Shown here: in pieces, positions 43,191-51,899 of the stretch
How the letters are laid out: each line of letters starts with the position of its first letter
Position numbering within the stretch: position 1 is the stretch's first letter
Assembly (NCBI RefSeq): GCF_016711335.1
Contig: NZ_JADJTF010000001.1
Location: 2,666,001-2,730,000 of the forward strand
DNA: 64,000 nt
Direction: 5' to 3'
From: Thiofilum sp.
GTDB taxonomy: Bacteria > Pseudomonadota > Gammaproteobacteria > Thiotrichales > Thiotrichaceae
Translations under genes and position numbers: made by a program
The notes under the pieces: generated by a model
The model's database searches: none
What the model was told of the DNA's origin: nothing
What the model saw: the letters and a program-made list of their open reading frames with translations, nothing else

Positions 43191-44282
43191 GTGAGCCAAG
43201 CGGTGAGTGCCGATTTATTAAGTTTGCGTGAGCGTATTGATGCCCTTGATACGCAATTACTGGAATTATTGAGTGAGCGGGCGCGGTGTGCTGAAGCGGT
43301 AGCCCATGCCAAACTAGCCACTGATCCCGATGCGGTATTTTATCGTCCAGAGCGTGAAGCCCAGATTTTACGGCGCATGGTGTCGTTAAATGAAGGGCCT
43401 TTACGCAATGAGCAAGTAACTCATTTATATCGGGAAATTATTTCAGCTTGTTTGTCGCTTGAAGAGTCTATGACCATAGCCTATCTAGGACCAGAAGGGA
43501 CTTTTACTCAGGAGGCAGCGCGTAAACATTTTGGTAACACGATTGGTCTACTGTCCTGTGATTCGATTGCTCAAGTATTTCGTGAGGTCGAAACTTATCG
43601 GGTGCGCTATGGAGTAGTGCCGATTGAAAATTCGACTGAAGGGATTGTGTCCCATACGCTGGATGTCTTAGTCAATTCGCCGCTCAAAATTTGTGGCGAG
43701 GTGGTATTACGTATTCACCAAAACTTATTATGTAAGCAAGAAGCATGGCAACAGGTCACTAAAATCTATTCTCATGCTCAATCCTTAGCCCAATGTCGCT
43801 ATTGGCTAGATAAACACCTGCCCCAAGCGGAGCGTATTGCGTGTAGTAGTAATGCCGATGCTGCCAAACGTGCTGCTTCTGAACCTAACGCTGCGGCGAT
43901 TGGTAGCATTCAAGCTGCGCCGATTTATGGGCTGAATGTGGTACAAACTTCGATTGAAGATAATGCCAATAATACCACACGCTTTTTAGTGGTCGGTCAT
44001 CAGGATGTGGGGCCGAGCGGTCAAGACAAAACCTCGCTTTTGCTCTCTATGCCTAATCGTCCGGGGTCACTCTATAATTTGCTCAAGCCCTTTGCCGAAT
44101 TTGGCATTGATATGACACGTATCGAGTCGCGTCCGGCACGGAGCAATAATTGGGAATATTTATTCTTTGTCGATATTCGTGGTCATGTCAAAGACACCCC
44201 GATTCAACAAGCACTGCAAACCTTGCAAGGGCAAGTCGATTTAGTACGGGTATTAGGTTCCTATCCAGTGGCGGTAATGTAA
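43191..44282 (+). CDS. pheA: Chorismate mutase / prephenate dehydratase (P-protein)
   Basis: Bifunctional enzyme for phenylalanine synthesis. Residues 1-90: chorismate mutase (LLSLRERIDALDTQLLELLS, RPEREAQILRRMV). Residues about 95-270: dehydratase (IAYLGPEGTFTQEAARKHFG, ENSTEGIVSHTLDVLVNSPL and the TRF motif in NNTTRFLVVG). C-terminal ACT domain senses phenylalanine (SLLLSMPNRPGSLYNLLKPF, ESRPARSNNWEYLFFVD). I favour GTG at 43191, spaced 5 bp from GAGGA. ATG at 43185 or TTG at 43179 are alternatives in the same frame. 363 aa from that start. Confidence 0.94.
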   Translation: MSQAVSADLLSLRERIDALDTQLLELLSERARCAEAVAHAKLATDPDAVFYRPEREAQILRRMVSLNEGPLRNEQVTHLYREIISACLSLEESMTIAYLGPEGTFTQEAARKHFGNTIGLLSCDSIAQVFREVETYRVRYGVVPIENSTEGIVSHTLDVLVNSPLKICGEVVLRIHQNLLCKQEAWQQVTKIYSHAQSLAQCRYWLDKHLPQAERIACSSNADAAKRAASEPNAAAIGSIQAAPIYGLNVVQTSIEDNANNTTRFLVVGHQDVGPSGQDKTSLLLSMPNRPGSLYNLLKPFAEFGIDMTRIESRPARSNNWEYLFFVDIRGHVKDTPIQQALQTLQGQVDLVRVLGSYPVAVM

Positions 44283-44286
44283 AAAA

Positions 44287-45408
44287 ATGACTATTAATTT
44301 TCGTGATCAAGCCGTCAGCGGCGTACAAAAACTTCAACCTTATCAACCCGGTAAACCCGTTGAAGAGCTAGAGCGCGAGCTAGGGATTAGCAATATTATT
44401 AAGCTTGCCTCGAATGAAAATCCATTAGGTATTAGCCCTAAAGCTCTGGCAGCGATGCAAAAGGGTTTGACCGAGCTTGCGATTTACCCTGATGGTGCAG
44501 GCTTTAATCTCAAGCAAGCGATTGCTCGCAAGTTTGGTGTCAATGCTAATCAAATTACCTTAGGTAATGGCTCGAACGATATTTTGGAACTAATTGCACG
44601 CGCTTATTTAGATCCGAGTCGAGGTGTAGTGATTTCTGAGCATGCTTTTGCGGTGTACTACATTAGCTCGCAAGCGGTGGGGGCGCAGTTACAAATTGCC
44701 AAGGCGAATGACAGCACATCGACTATGCCCTATGGTCATCATTTGTCCAATATGCTGAATGCCATTCTGGACAATACCGTCGTATTGTTTTTGGCTAACC
44801 CCAATAATCCCACCGGAACATGGTTCAAAAGTGCTGAGCTATATGCCTTTTTAAAACAAGTACCTGATCGCGTTTTAGTAGTATTGGATGAGGCTTATAC
44901 CGAATATGTGACGGATCCTGATTTTCCCGATGCTTTGCCTTGGCTGCAAGAATTCCCCAATTTAATTATTACGCGCACCTTCTCAAAGATTTATGGGATG
45001 GCGGCGTTGCGTGTGGGGTATGCATTATCTAGCCCTGAGATTGCGGATATTCTTAATCGGGTGCGTCAACCCTTTAATGTGAACTCTCTAGCGCTATTAG
45101 CAGCAGAAGCCGCACTAAGCGATGATGAGCATTTACAGCGCAGTAAAGACACCAATGCCGAAGGTCTAAAGCAGTGGCAAGCGGCTTGTGTTGAGCAGGG
45201 TTGGGAGTATGTGCCGACACAGGGCAATTTTATTACAGTCCATTGTAAGCGTAGTGGGGTAGAAGTATTCAATGCCTTATTGCGCGAAGGCGTGATTGTG
45301 CGCCCGATTGCCAATTATGGTATGCCTGAGCATGTGCGCATTACCATTGGGACGCAAGAACAAAACGAGCGTTGTATTGCCGCGTTGACTAAGGTATTAG
45401 CAGCATGA
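44287..45408 (+). CDS. hisC: Histidinol-phosphate aminotransferase, HisC2 type
   Basis: PLP aminotransferase of 373 aa; in this operon position the paralog usually acts on aromatic as well as histidine intermediates. Signatures: LQPYQPGKPVEELERELGIS, KLASNENPLGISPKAL, FLANPNNPTGTWF, VVLDEAYTEYV and the PLP lysine in TRTFSKIYGMAALRVGYAL. It is 4 bp after pheA and overlaps tyrA by 4 bp. The exact in vivo substrate is not decided by sequence. Confidence 0.95.
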   Translation: MTINFRDQAVSGVQKLQPYQPGKPVEELERELGISNIIKLASNENPLGISPKALAAMQKGLTELAIYPDGAGFNLKQAIARKFGVNANQITLGNGSNDILELIARAYLDPSRGVVISEHAFAVYYISSQAVGAQLQIAKANDSTSTMPYGHHLSNMLNAILDNTVVLFLANPNNPTGTWFKSAELYAFLKQVPDRVLVVLDEAYTEYVTDPDFPDALPWLQEFPNLIITRTFSKIYGMAALRVGYALSSPEIADILNRVRQPFNVNSLALLAAEAALSDDEHLQRSKDTNAEGLKQWQAACVEQGWEYVPTQGNFITVHCKRSGVEVFNALLREGVIVRPIANYGMPEHVRITIGTQEQNERCIAALTKVLAA

Positions 45409-46277
45409 TCCAGCGCTTAGTCATCGCTGGGGTGGGGCTGATCGGTGGTTCGCTGGCGTTGGCGCTGAAAGCAAAACAGTACTGCAATGAAATTATAGGC
45501 TTAGGGCGTGATGAGGTTTCATTGCGCCATGCTTATGAATTGGGAGTGATTGACCGCTTTAGTACTGATCCTAAGGAAGCATTGGAAGGGGCTGAAGTGG
45601 TTTTATTAGCTGTACCAATGCAAGCCATGCTTCCGGTTTTAAACAGTATTCATCCCTATTTGCCCGAACAAGCGATTCTCACCGATGCGGGTAGCACTAA
45701 GCAAAGTGTGATTCAAGAGGTCGAGCAAGTATTCGGGGCAAATTTTGCGCGTTTTGTTCCCGGACACCCGATTGCAGGGCGAGAAAAAAGTGGAGTCGAT
45801 GCAGCTTTAGCGGATTTGTATGAAGGGCGGCGGGTGATTTTAACACCAACGCCTACGACAGATAGCCAAGCATTGCAAACCATTGAAACGATGTGGCAAG
45901 TCGCAGGTGGGCGCGTGGAACACATGACGCCAGAACTGCATGACCAAGTATTAGCAGCGACTAGTCATTTACCGCATGTATTAGCTTTTGCTTTGGTCGA
46001 TACCTTGCTCAAACTGCCAGATCATGAAGACATTTTGCGCTATGCAGGGGGCGGCTTTAGAGATTCAACCCGTATTGCGTCTAGTGACCCGACGATGTGG
46101 CGTGATATTTGTTTGACTAATACCGATGCGATTGTCGAGGTAGTCGAAGCCTTACGTGAAAATTTGGCTGAATTTGTCACTATGATGCGCCAACAGGATG
46201 CTGAAGGATTGCATCAGCGCATGGCGACAGTGAAACAAGCGCGGGATGCGTATATATCTAAATACGATGCGCGTTAA
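45405..46277 (+). CDS. tyrA: Prephenate dehydrogenase
   Basis: NAD-dependent enzyme of tyrosine synthesis, 290 aa, monofunctional. Rossmann motif: VIAGVGLIGGSLALALKAK. Active-site regions: LTDAGSTKQSVIQEVEQVFG, FVPGHPIAGREKSGVDAALA, the catalytic histidine in AATSHLPHVLAFALVDTL and GGGFRDSTRIASSDPTMWRD. ATG overlaps the hisC stop (ATGA). Last gene of this operon in the window; aroA, which often follows, is absent here. Confidence 0.96.
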   Translation: MIQRLVIAGVGLIGGSLALALKAKQYCNEIIGLGRDEVSLRHAYELGVIDRFSTDPKEALEGAEVVLLAVPMQAMLPVLNSIHPYLPEQAILTDAGSTKQSVIQEVEQVFGANFARFVPGHPIAGREKSGVDAALADLYEGRRVILTPTPTTDSQALQTIETMWQVAGGRVEHMTPELHDQVLAATSHLPHVLAFALVDTLLKLPDHEDILRYAGGGFRDSTRIASSDPTMWRDICLTNTDAIVEVVEALRENLAEFVTMMRQQDAEGLHQRMATVKQARDAYISKYDAR

Positions 46278-46285
46278 TGGCGGAA

Positions 46286-46323
46286 GCTGAGTATCCATAA
46301 GTCACAATACTTAGATGCTCAGC
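46286..46323. terminator. Inverted repeat between tyrA and the convergent AAA gene
   Basis: GCTGAGTATC and GATGCTCAGC pair over 10 bp (one G-T) with an 18-nt loop, 8 bp after tyrA. No clean T-run, so the terminator role is tentative. Confidence 0.4.
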
Positions 46324-46345
46324 CTACTATTTAAACCTAATTTGC

Positions 46346-47893
46346 TTAGGTGGTTTCTACCGCAAAGCCTACTATATTGCGATTCTGCTTACTAAACTCT
46401 ACGCCGATTAAGTAAATGGGCTGATTTAAAGCACGATATTTATCCGCATAGTGTTTGTCATGTAGCTGTTGAAGAGCTACACCCGTAGGTTGTTCATCGA
46501 CTACTTTAAATTCAAATAAATAAACTTGGTGATTGAATTTGACTGCCATATCTAAACGCCCATGATTGGAAGCATCTTCAATAATCACATCTAAGCCTAA
46601 AGCAGCAAAATAAGAGTAAAACACGCTAGCATAATAGCCCTCGTAATTTTGAATGTCATTACTGCTATACCAGTTATAAGGAATGCTAGCATAGAAAGAG
46701 TGAAATAATTGCCTTAAGCCCTCAAAGTCATTAACTAATAATAAACGATAGAGTTGAGCGCTATTTACAGCTTGTTTGGATTTGTCTTTAACTAAAGCCA
46801 ACAAAATATTTTCGTTTAAACTTTGGCGCACTTCTAGATTAGGGTAGCCTAAGGTGAAAAAATCCTGACTACCTAAACGTTCATACTTGATAATAGTTAA
46901 ATAGCCTGTTTGAAACAATAGTGCTTCGGTTGCTATATCCTCAATCTCAAAGCTAGATATAATGGAGGAGCTAGTAAACATTTGATCTAGTGCGAGCGTA
47001 GAAACCTGTCTTTTGATTAATAAATTAATTAGAAAAGTAGGAGTCCCTGTCTCAAACCAATAATTTTTAAATTGACGCTGCTTAAAAAGTTGCAAAATAT
47101 CAAAAGGATTATAGACACCTTTACCTAACCAATTGTAGCCATTATACCATTGTTTAATTAAATCCCTATCTAGGTTATCCAACTCACTGTTAAAGGTGGT
47201 ATCAATATCATCATCAGTATAACCACAAATAGTGCTATAGCGCGAGTCAAGGGTAAGGTCATAAAGATTATTCAGCCCTGAAAATAAACTCACTTTAGAA
47301 AACTTGCTAACTCCTGTAAGAAAACTAAATTTGATATAGGCGTCATAGTCTTTAATAGTACCGTAAAAACCTCTTAAAAAATCTCGATTATTTTTTGCTA
47401 ATTCAGGCTGGTCTAGAGCATCTAGAATCGGTTTATCATACTCATCTACTAGAATGACAACGGGTAAGCCGATTTTTTTGTGTACATGCAGGATAAGCTC
47501 AGCAAAACGACCGCTCACATGATCAAAAGTAGGGTTTAAATCAAACTGTCTTTCTAAAAAGGTGAGTTGTGCATCTAAAGCATTAGCCAAACCCTCAATA
47601 TCGGTGAATTTGCCACTACCAAAACTAAAGCGTAGTACAGGATATTTAACAGACCAATCCCATTGTTCATGGATACCTAATCCTCTGAATAAGGGTTCAT
47701 TACCCTCAAACAATTCTTTGAGAGTATCTAAAAATAGGCTCTTACCAAAGCGACGCGGACGTGAAAGGAAGTAGTGGCTACCCTTATTAATCAAGTCTAA
47801 GGCTAAGCTAGTTTTATCTACATAGTAGTAGTTTTCGCTACGGATGCGGGCGAAGGTTTGTATGCCTATAGGTAGTTTTTTACGCTGAGTCAT
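46346..47893 (-). CDS. AAA-ATPase-like / PD-(D/E)XK nuclease protein (DUF1703 type)
   Basis: A 515-aa two-domain protein. N-terminal AAA-like NTPase: LPIGIQTFARIRSENYYYVD, Walker A RPRRFGKSLFLDTL (lacking a classic glycine-rich loop, as is usual for the family) and Walker B VVILVDEYDKPILDAL. The C-terminal nuclease-like domain has DMAVKFNHQVYLFEFKV, giving the D and E-X-K residues, and LHDKHYADKYRALNQPIYLI. These proteins occur in many copies in Bacteroidetes and filamentous sulfur bacteria and are suspected of mobile-element or conflict roles. Function not established. Confidence 0.85.
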   Translation of the reverse strand: MTQRKKLPIGIQTFARIRSENYYYVDKTSLALDLINKGSHYFLSRPRRFGKSLFLDTLKELFEGNEPLFRGLGIHEQWDWSVKYPVLRFSFGSGKFTDIEGLANALDAQLTFLERQFDLNPTFDHVSGRFAELILHVHKKIGLPVVILVDEYDKPILDALDQPELAKNNRDFLRGFYGTIKDYDAYIKFSFLTGVSKFSKVSLFSGLNNLYDLTLDSRYSTICGYTDDDIDTTFNSELDNLDRDLIKQWYNGYNWLGKGVYNPFDILQLFKQRQFKNYWFETGTPTFLINLLIKRQVSTLALDQMFTSSSIISSFEIEDIATEALLFQTGYLTIIKYERLGSQDFFTLGYPNLEVRQSLNENILLALVKDKSKQAVNSAQLYRLLLVNDFEGLRQLFHSFYASIPYNWYSSNDIQNYEGYYASVFYSYFAALGLDVIIEDASNHGRLDMAVKFNHQVYLFEFKVVDEQPTGVALQQLHDKHYADKYRALNQPIYLIGVEFSKQNRNIVGFAVETT

Positions 47894-48001
47894 GGCTAGT
47901 TTGCGTCATGTAAGAGGTATATTTTAAGTATATCACGGAAGGTGGTCAGGGCTGGGATAGGGATTTTATCTAGTGCTTATTCATACTCTGCGCCAAACGA
48001 T

Positions 48002-48048
48002 TGCAGGCATTTTTTATAAATGCAGGCAGTGCGTGCATGTGCTATCAT
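48002..48048 (+). promoter_or_regulatory. Candidate promoter and operator of the FitAB-type pair
   Basis: Direct repeats TGCAGGCA occur at 48002 and 48021, and GCATTT/AAATGC form an inverted repeat between them. An extended -10 (TGCTATCAT, 48040-48048) follows, about 30 bp before the antitoxin ATG. This layout suits autoregulation by a ribbon-helix-helix antitoxin. Inferred. Confidence 0.35.
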
Positions 48049-48078
48049 ACCAATATTACTATATTTGGAGGTTGCAGC

Positions 48079-48306
48079 ATGGGTAATTTAAGTATTCGAC
48101 GTTTGGATGAGGCTACTCTCAAAGGGTTAAGATTGCGGGCAGCCCGTCATAATGTGTCTATGGAGGAAGAAGCACGACGTATCTTACGGCAAGCAGTCAA
48201 TGCTCCATTGCGTTTAGGTGATTTAGCTGTACAGTTGTTTGGGCAAGAATCTGGTGTTGAGTTGGAGTTACCTAAACACGAAGCTCATGAGCCATTGAGT
48301 TTCTAA
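48079..48306 (+). CDS. FitA-type antitoxin
   Basis: A 75-aa protein. The N-terminal ribbon-helix-helix is LSIRRLDEATLKGLRLRAAR followed by HNVSMEEEARRILRQAV, the FitA/StbC-like DNA-binding pattern. The C-terminal segment RLGDLAVQLFGQESGVELEL wraps the toxin. ATG at 48079 is preceded by GGAGG at good spacing; the frame is open upstream to 48001 but without homology. The toxin gene starts 1 bp after its stop, as in fitAB. Confidence 0.88.
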   Translation: MGNLSIRRLDEATLKGLRLRAARHNVSMEEEARRILRQAVNAPLRLGDLAVQLFGQESGVELELPKHEAHEPLSF

Positions 48307-48307
48307 G

Positions 48308-48730
48308 ATGATTTTATTAGATACCAATATTATTTCTGAATTAATGCGTCCTAAGCCACAACCTGCTGTGGTTCAATGGTTGAATAATCAGGATGCTTTA
48401 GATGTTTATATATCGGTTATTACCATTGCTGAAATTGAATATGGATTAAAAATTTTGCCAGAGGGTCAAAAGCGTTGGGGATTAAAACAGAAATTTGATT
48501 GGCTTATTGCGCAGGGTTTTAGCGAGCGAGTTTTAGATTTTACGGCTGAAGCAGCTTTGCATTACGCAGATATTATGGCTTATCGGCGTAGTTTAGGCTT
48601 GCCCATGAGTGTACCTGATGGACAAATTGCGGCTCTTGCTCGATTAAAGCGTTTTACTTTAGCAACACGCAATGTCAAAGATTTTGAAGAGTGTGGATTA
48701 ATGTTGGTGAATCCATTCAGTATTGTCTAA
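48308..48730 (+). CDS. FitB/VapC-type PIN-domain toxin
   Basis: A 140-aa PIN ribonuclease. Acidic active-site residues are visible: Asp5 in MILLDTNIISELMRP, Glu42 in ISVITIAEIEYGLKIL, and Asp103 in LPMSVPDGQIAALA, with Asp125 in ATRNVKDFEECGL. Complete, so the pair may be functional. Its last 33 bp overlap the convergent 3' end of the hydrogenase protease gene, an unusually tight junction. Confidence 0.9.
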   Translation: MILLDTNIISELMRPKPQPAVVQWLNNQDALDVYISVITIAEIEYGLKILPEGQKRWGLKQKFDWLIAQGFSERVLDFTAEAALHYADIMAYRRSLGLPMSVPDGQIAALARLKRFTLATRNVKDFEECGLMLVNPFSIV

Positions 48731-49165
48731 AGCTAGTTGTAGGTTTTGACTGGCTGTTGGACTCAACTCTTGACCCAACTCAAACGCATAACCTCGAACC
48801 CTAAGCACATACGCAGGCGGTGGCGCTATTCCATACACCTCCTGATAGGCATGTAATAATGCAGCAGGGGTCATGGCATGGCTGGTATAGCTGCAATCTT
48901 GTTGAGCGATTAAAGGCTCAAACACAAACGGCGCTGCACAACTCGCATCCGCATCAATGAAGATAATCTTTTCACGCCCTACTAAATCGGTGATGTGTTC
49001 CACTTGTAATTGCATATCGGTGAGACATTCGACTTGAGGCAAGGCGCGTTGCTCCATTGCCTCAATGAATAAATACCCTAATGCATCATCACCACGACTA
49101 GGATTGCCGTAGCCAAACAATAAAATCGGTGCGGGTTTACTCAAAGTCACACTCAATCCTACCAT
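48698..49165 (-). CDS. hoxW: Hydrogenase maturation protease
   Basis: Nickel-dependent endopeptidase of the HyaD/HycI family that removes the C-terminal extension of the large subunit HoxH after metal insertion. Conserved: LLFGYGNPSRGDDALGYLFI, with Asp in the GNPSRGDD loop, LVGREKIIFIDADASC and SHAMTPAALLHAYQEVYG with the histidine ligand. Named HoxW from its position after hoxH. The ATG at 49165 overlaps hoxH by 29 bp; a GTG at 49150, 6 bp after AGGA, is equally plausible and gives 150 aa. Confidence 0.88.
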   Translation of the reverse strand: MVGLSVTLSKPAPILLFGYGNPSRGDDALGYLFIEAMEQRALPQVECLTDMQLQVEHITDLVGREKIIFIDADASCAAPFVFEPLIAQQDCSYTSHAMTPAALLHAYQEVYGIAPPPAYVLRVRGYAFELGQELSPTASQNLQLALDNTEWIHQH

Positions 49166-50615
49166 CCATATGACGTGCTAATTGACTGACTACTTCCCCC
49201 TGTGCATTAACTAACTGCACTTGCAAAGGCATTTTGCCCAGAGCATGAGTGGCACACGATAGACAAGGATCATAAGCTCGTACTGCCACTTCTAGGTGAT
49301 TGAGTAAGCCCTCGGTAATTTCTTCACGCCCCTCTAAATACTCATTCGCCACCGAGCGCACCGAATCATTCATGGCTTGATTATTACTGGTAGTGGAGAC
49401 AATCAGATTAGCTTTTTCAATCAAGCCTTGTTCATTGATTTGATAATGATGAAATAATGTACCGCGTGGTGCTTCAATCACCCCAATTCCTTCACGGCGC
49501 GAAGTGCCCTTCACCACTAAATCCGTGCCCATAATGTCTGGATCATGGAGTAATGCTTCAATCGCTTCAGCACAATGCAACATTTCAATCATCCTAGCCC
49601 AATGATAGGCAAGGGTATCATGCACATAAGCACCCTGAGCGAATGCCCGAAAACGTTGACGTACCGTTTCCGCTTTAGGGGTAGCAATAAAATCAGCCAA
49701 ATTAACCCGTGCTAAGGGACCGACCCGATACCAACCGTGTTCTTTACCAAGGCTAGTGATATACGGGAATTTCATATACGACCAACTGCGCACTTCTTCA
49801 CGCAGGAGCTGGGTATAGTGAGTGTAATCAAATTGATCAATAATCGGCGCACCATCGGCATGACACGCTCGTAAGCCACCATGATAGAGTTCCATTTCAC
49901 CTTGTTTGCCGATCATACCTAAATAACGGGTGACTAAAGTCGCAAAGCCATGATTTTCAGGATGTTGCAAATGAATCTGCTCATTCAGCTCGACCGCATC
50001 CTGTGACCATTGAATAATGTCTTTAATATCGACCAATAGTGCTTTGCGTTCCTCATTGCTGAGCGCTTTATTCATTCCCCCCGGAACAGTTGCCGCACCA
50101 TGAATACGCTTACCCGCAATTGCTGCAATCACTTGTTGCCCGTATTTGCGTAGCTTTACCCCTTTTAAACCAATGTCTGGATAAGCCTCCAACACGCCCA
50201 CAATATTGCGCTGTACTAAATTTGAGCCAAAGCCAAATAATAAATCAGGTGAGGAGAGGTGGAAAAAGTGTAAAGCATGTGATTGCAGCACTTGCCCAAA
50301 ATGTAATAAGCGCCGCAGCTTATTCGTAGTAGGAGTTAATTGTTCGGGATCAACACCGACCAATTGATCGACTGCCTTAGCTGCGGCTAGATGATGTGAA
50401 ACTGGACAAATACCGCAAAGCCTTTGCACAAAGTAGGGTACTTCGGTAAAGGGACGACCCTGAATGAATTTTTCAAAGCCACGAAATTCGACAATATGTA
50501 AGCGGGCTTCTTGCACATGATTGTCCTGATCCATGAGTAGCGTAATTTTGCCATGTCCTTCGACCCGCGAGATCGGGTCAATGGCAATACGACGTTTAGT
50601 AGTCGGTGTATTCAT
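49137..50615 (-). CDS. hoxH: NAD-reducing [NiFe] hydrogenase large subunit HoxH
   Basis: Catalytic subunit of a group 3d bidirectional hydrogenase, 492 aa. The Ni-Fe site is held by Cys67 and Cys70 in QRLCGICPVSHHLAAA and by the two cysteines of DPCLSCATHALGK near the C-terminus. The extension after CATH, about 35 residues, is the part normally cut off by the maturation protease. N-terminal AIDPISRVEGHGKITLLMDQ is typical. It follows hoxY by 11 bp. Confidence 0.96.
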   Translation of the reverse strand: MNTPTTKRRIAIDPISRVEGHGKITLLMDQDNHVQEARLHIVEFRGFEKFIQGRPFTEVPYFVQRLCGICPVSHHLAAAKAVDQLVGVDPEQLTPTTNKLRRLLHFGQVLQSHALHFFHLSSPDLLFGFGSNLVQRNIVGVLEAYPDIGLKGVKLRKYGQQVIAAIAGKRIHGAATVPGGMNKALSNEERKALLVDIKDIIQWSQDAVELNEQIHLQHPENHGFATLVTRYLGMIGKQGEMELYHGGLRACHADGAPIIDQFDYTHYTQLLREEVRSWSYMKFPYITSLGKEHGWYRVGPLARVNLADFIATPKAETVRQRFRAFAQGAYVHDTLAYHWARMIEMLHCAEAIEALLHDPDIMGTDLVVKGTSRREGIGVIEAPRGTLFHHYQINEQGLIEKANLIVSTTSNNQAMNDSVRSVANEYLEGREEITEGLLNHLEVAVRAYDPCLSCATHALGKMPLQVQLVNAQGEVVSQLARHMDGRIECDFE

Positions 50616-50626
50616 AATCGCTATCC

Positions 50627-51166
50627 TTAATCGTAGTGCAACAGGGCTTTAGGCAATGAGGGTTCACGTCCAGCGAGTAAGTCGCTCAAAATAGTAAAGA
50701 ACGCATCACCCGCAGGTGGGCAGCCGGGGAGGTAATAGTCCACACGCACCACTTCATGTAAAGGATGCACCTTAGACAATAATAAGGGCAACTCAGGATC
50801 ATTAGGGATCATAGGGTTATCGACGCCTACCCCATTGAGATAAGCCTCTTCCAAGCACTCCTGCACATCGTAATGATTGCGCATAGCAGGGACACCGCCA
50901 TTAATCGCACACGCGCCTACTGCAATCAGGATTTTGCAGTTATTACGAAATTCACGCAGCACATGCACATTTTCAGCATTGCATAATCCCCCCTCAACTA
51001 AGCCAATATCACAAGGCTCGCAATGCTTAATATCAGTCAAAGGGGAGCGATCCAATTCAACGTGTTCCAATAAGTTGACTAAGCGTTCATCCATATCCAA
51101 AAACGACATATGGCAACCAAAACAACCCGCCAGTGAGGTAGTGGCGATACGAATTTTATTAGTCAT
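50627..51166 (-). CDS. hoxY: NAD-reducing hydrogenase small subunit HoxY
   Basis: A 179-aa small subunit carrying the proximal [4Fe-4S] cluster. Ligand cysteines: SLAGCFGCHMSFLDMDE, VEGGLCNAENVHVL, ILIAVGACAINGGVPAMRN and YLPGCPPAGDAFF. Short, without signal peptide, as expected for cytoplasmic group 3d enzymes. It overlaps the hoxU stop by 8 bp. Confidence 0.95.
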   Translation of the reverse strand: MTNKIRIATTSLAGCFGCHMSFLDMDERLVNLLEHVELDRSPLTDIKHCEPCDIGLVEGGLCNAENVHVLREFRNNCKILIAVGACAINGGVPAMRNHYDVQECLEEAYLNGVGVDNPMIPNDPELPLLLSKVHPLHEVVRVDYYLPGCPPAGDAFFTILSDLLAGREPSLPKALLHYD

Positions 51167-51899
51167 CGTGGTGCTCCGTTTTCATCAGGGCTACAGCAAG
51201 ATCAGACTCTGCTACGGTGTGCAAATCAAAGGTACGTCGCCCAATCGGAACTTCGTGCCCCTGATTTTTCGGCAAAATCGCTCCTACCGGACAGATATGG
51301 GCTGCTAGGTCATCTTGGGTTAAATCACTGTCGCCCAATTTTCCAGAGGGTGAGTTCACAATCACATGGTTATTAGCACCGCGTCCACTTAAAGCAAATA
51401 CATTTTTGCCGTCGACCTCTTGGCTAGCCCTTACACACAGAGCGCACATAATGCAACGATCTCGATCTAGAATAAAATCAGGGTGCGAGGCATCCACTTC
51501 GCGCAACGGATAAAACGGTGGAAAGTGACCATCGAGCATACCCAAGTGATAACCCAAGGCTTGTAAGGTGCAATCTCCAGTTTTGTCACAAGTGGGGCAA
51601 AGATGATTACCTTCCACAAAGAGCATTTGTATTAAGGTTTTACGCACTTCATTGAGAGCAGGGGTATTATTAGCCACTTGCATTCCGGCACTGGCGGGAT
51701 AAGTACACGCCGATACATTACGACCTTCAATGTCTACGGTGCATAATTTGCAGCTACCGTGTGGTGTCAAACCGGGTTTATGACAGAGATGTGGGATATA
51801 AATACCGGCTGCTAAAGCGGCATCCATAATGGTTTGCCCTTGAGTGAAGGGTATTACTTGCCCATCAATCGTCAGGGTGTTTGCTAAAGCAGGATTCAT
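51159..51899 (-). CDS. hoxU: NAD-reducing hydrogenase diaphorase subunit HoxU
   Basis: A 246-aa NuoG-like iron-sulfur subunit linking hydrogenase and diaphorase halves. The N-terminal [2Fe-2S] domain has IPHLCHKPGLTPHGSCKLCT and a further cysteine in NVSACTYPASAG. LCPTCDKTGDCTLQALGYHL is the His/Cys cluster region, and a further cluster is in DRDRCIMCALCVRASQEVDG. It overlaps hoxF by 4 bp (ATGA) and hoxY by 8 bp. Confidence 0.95.
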   Translation of the reverse strand: MNPALANTLTIDGQVIPFTQGQTIMDAALAAGIYIPHLCHKPGLTPHGSCKLCTVDIEGRNVSACTYPASAGMQVANNTPALNEVRKTLIQMLFVEGNHLCPTCDKTGDCTLQALGYHLGMLDGHFPPFYPLREVDASHPDFILDRDRCIMCALCVRASQEVDGKNVFALSGRGANNHVIVNSPSGKLGDSDLTQDDLAAHICPVGAILPKNQGHEVPIGRRTFDLHTVAESDLAVALMKTEHHDD

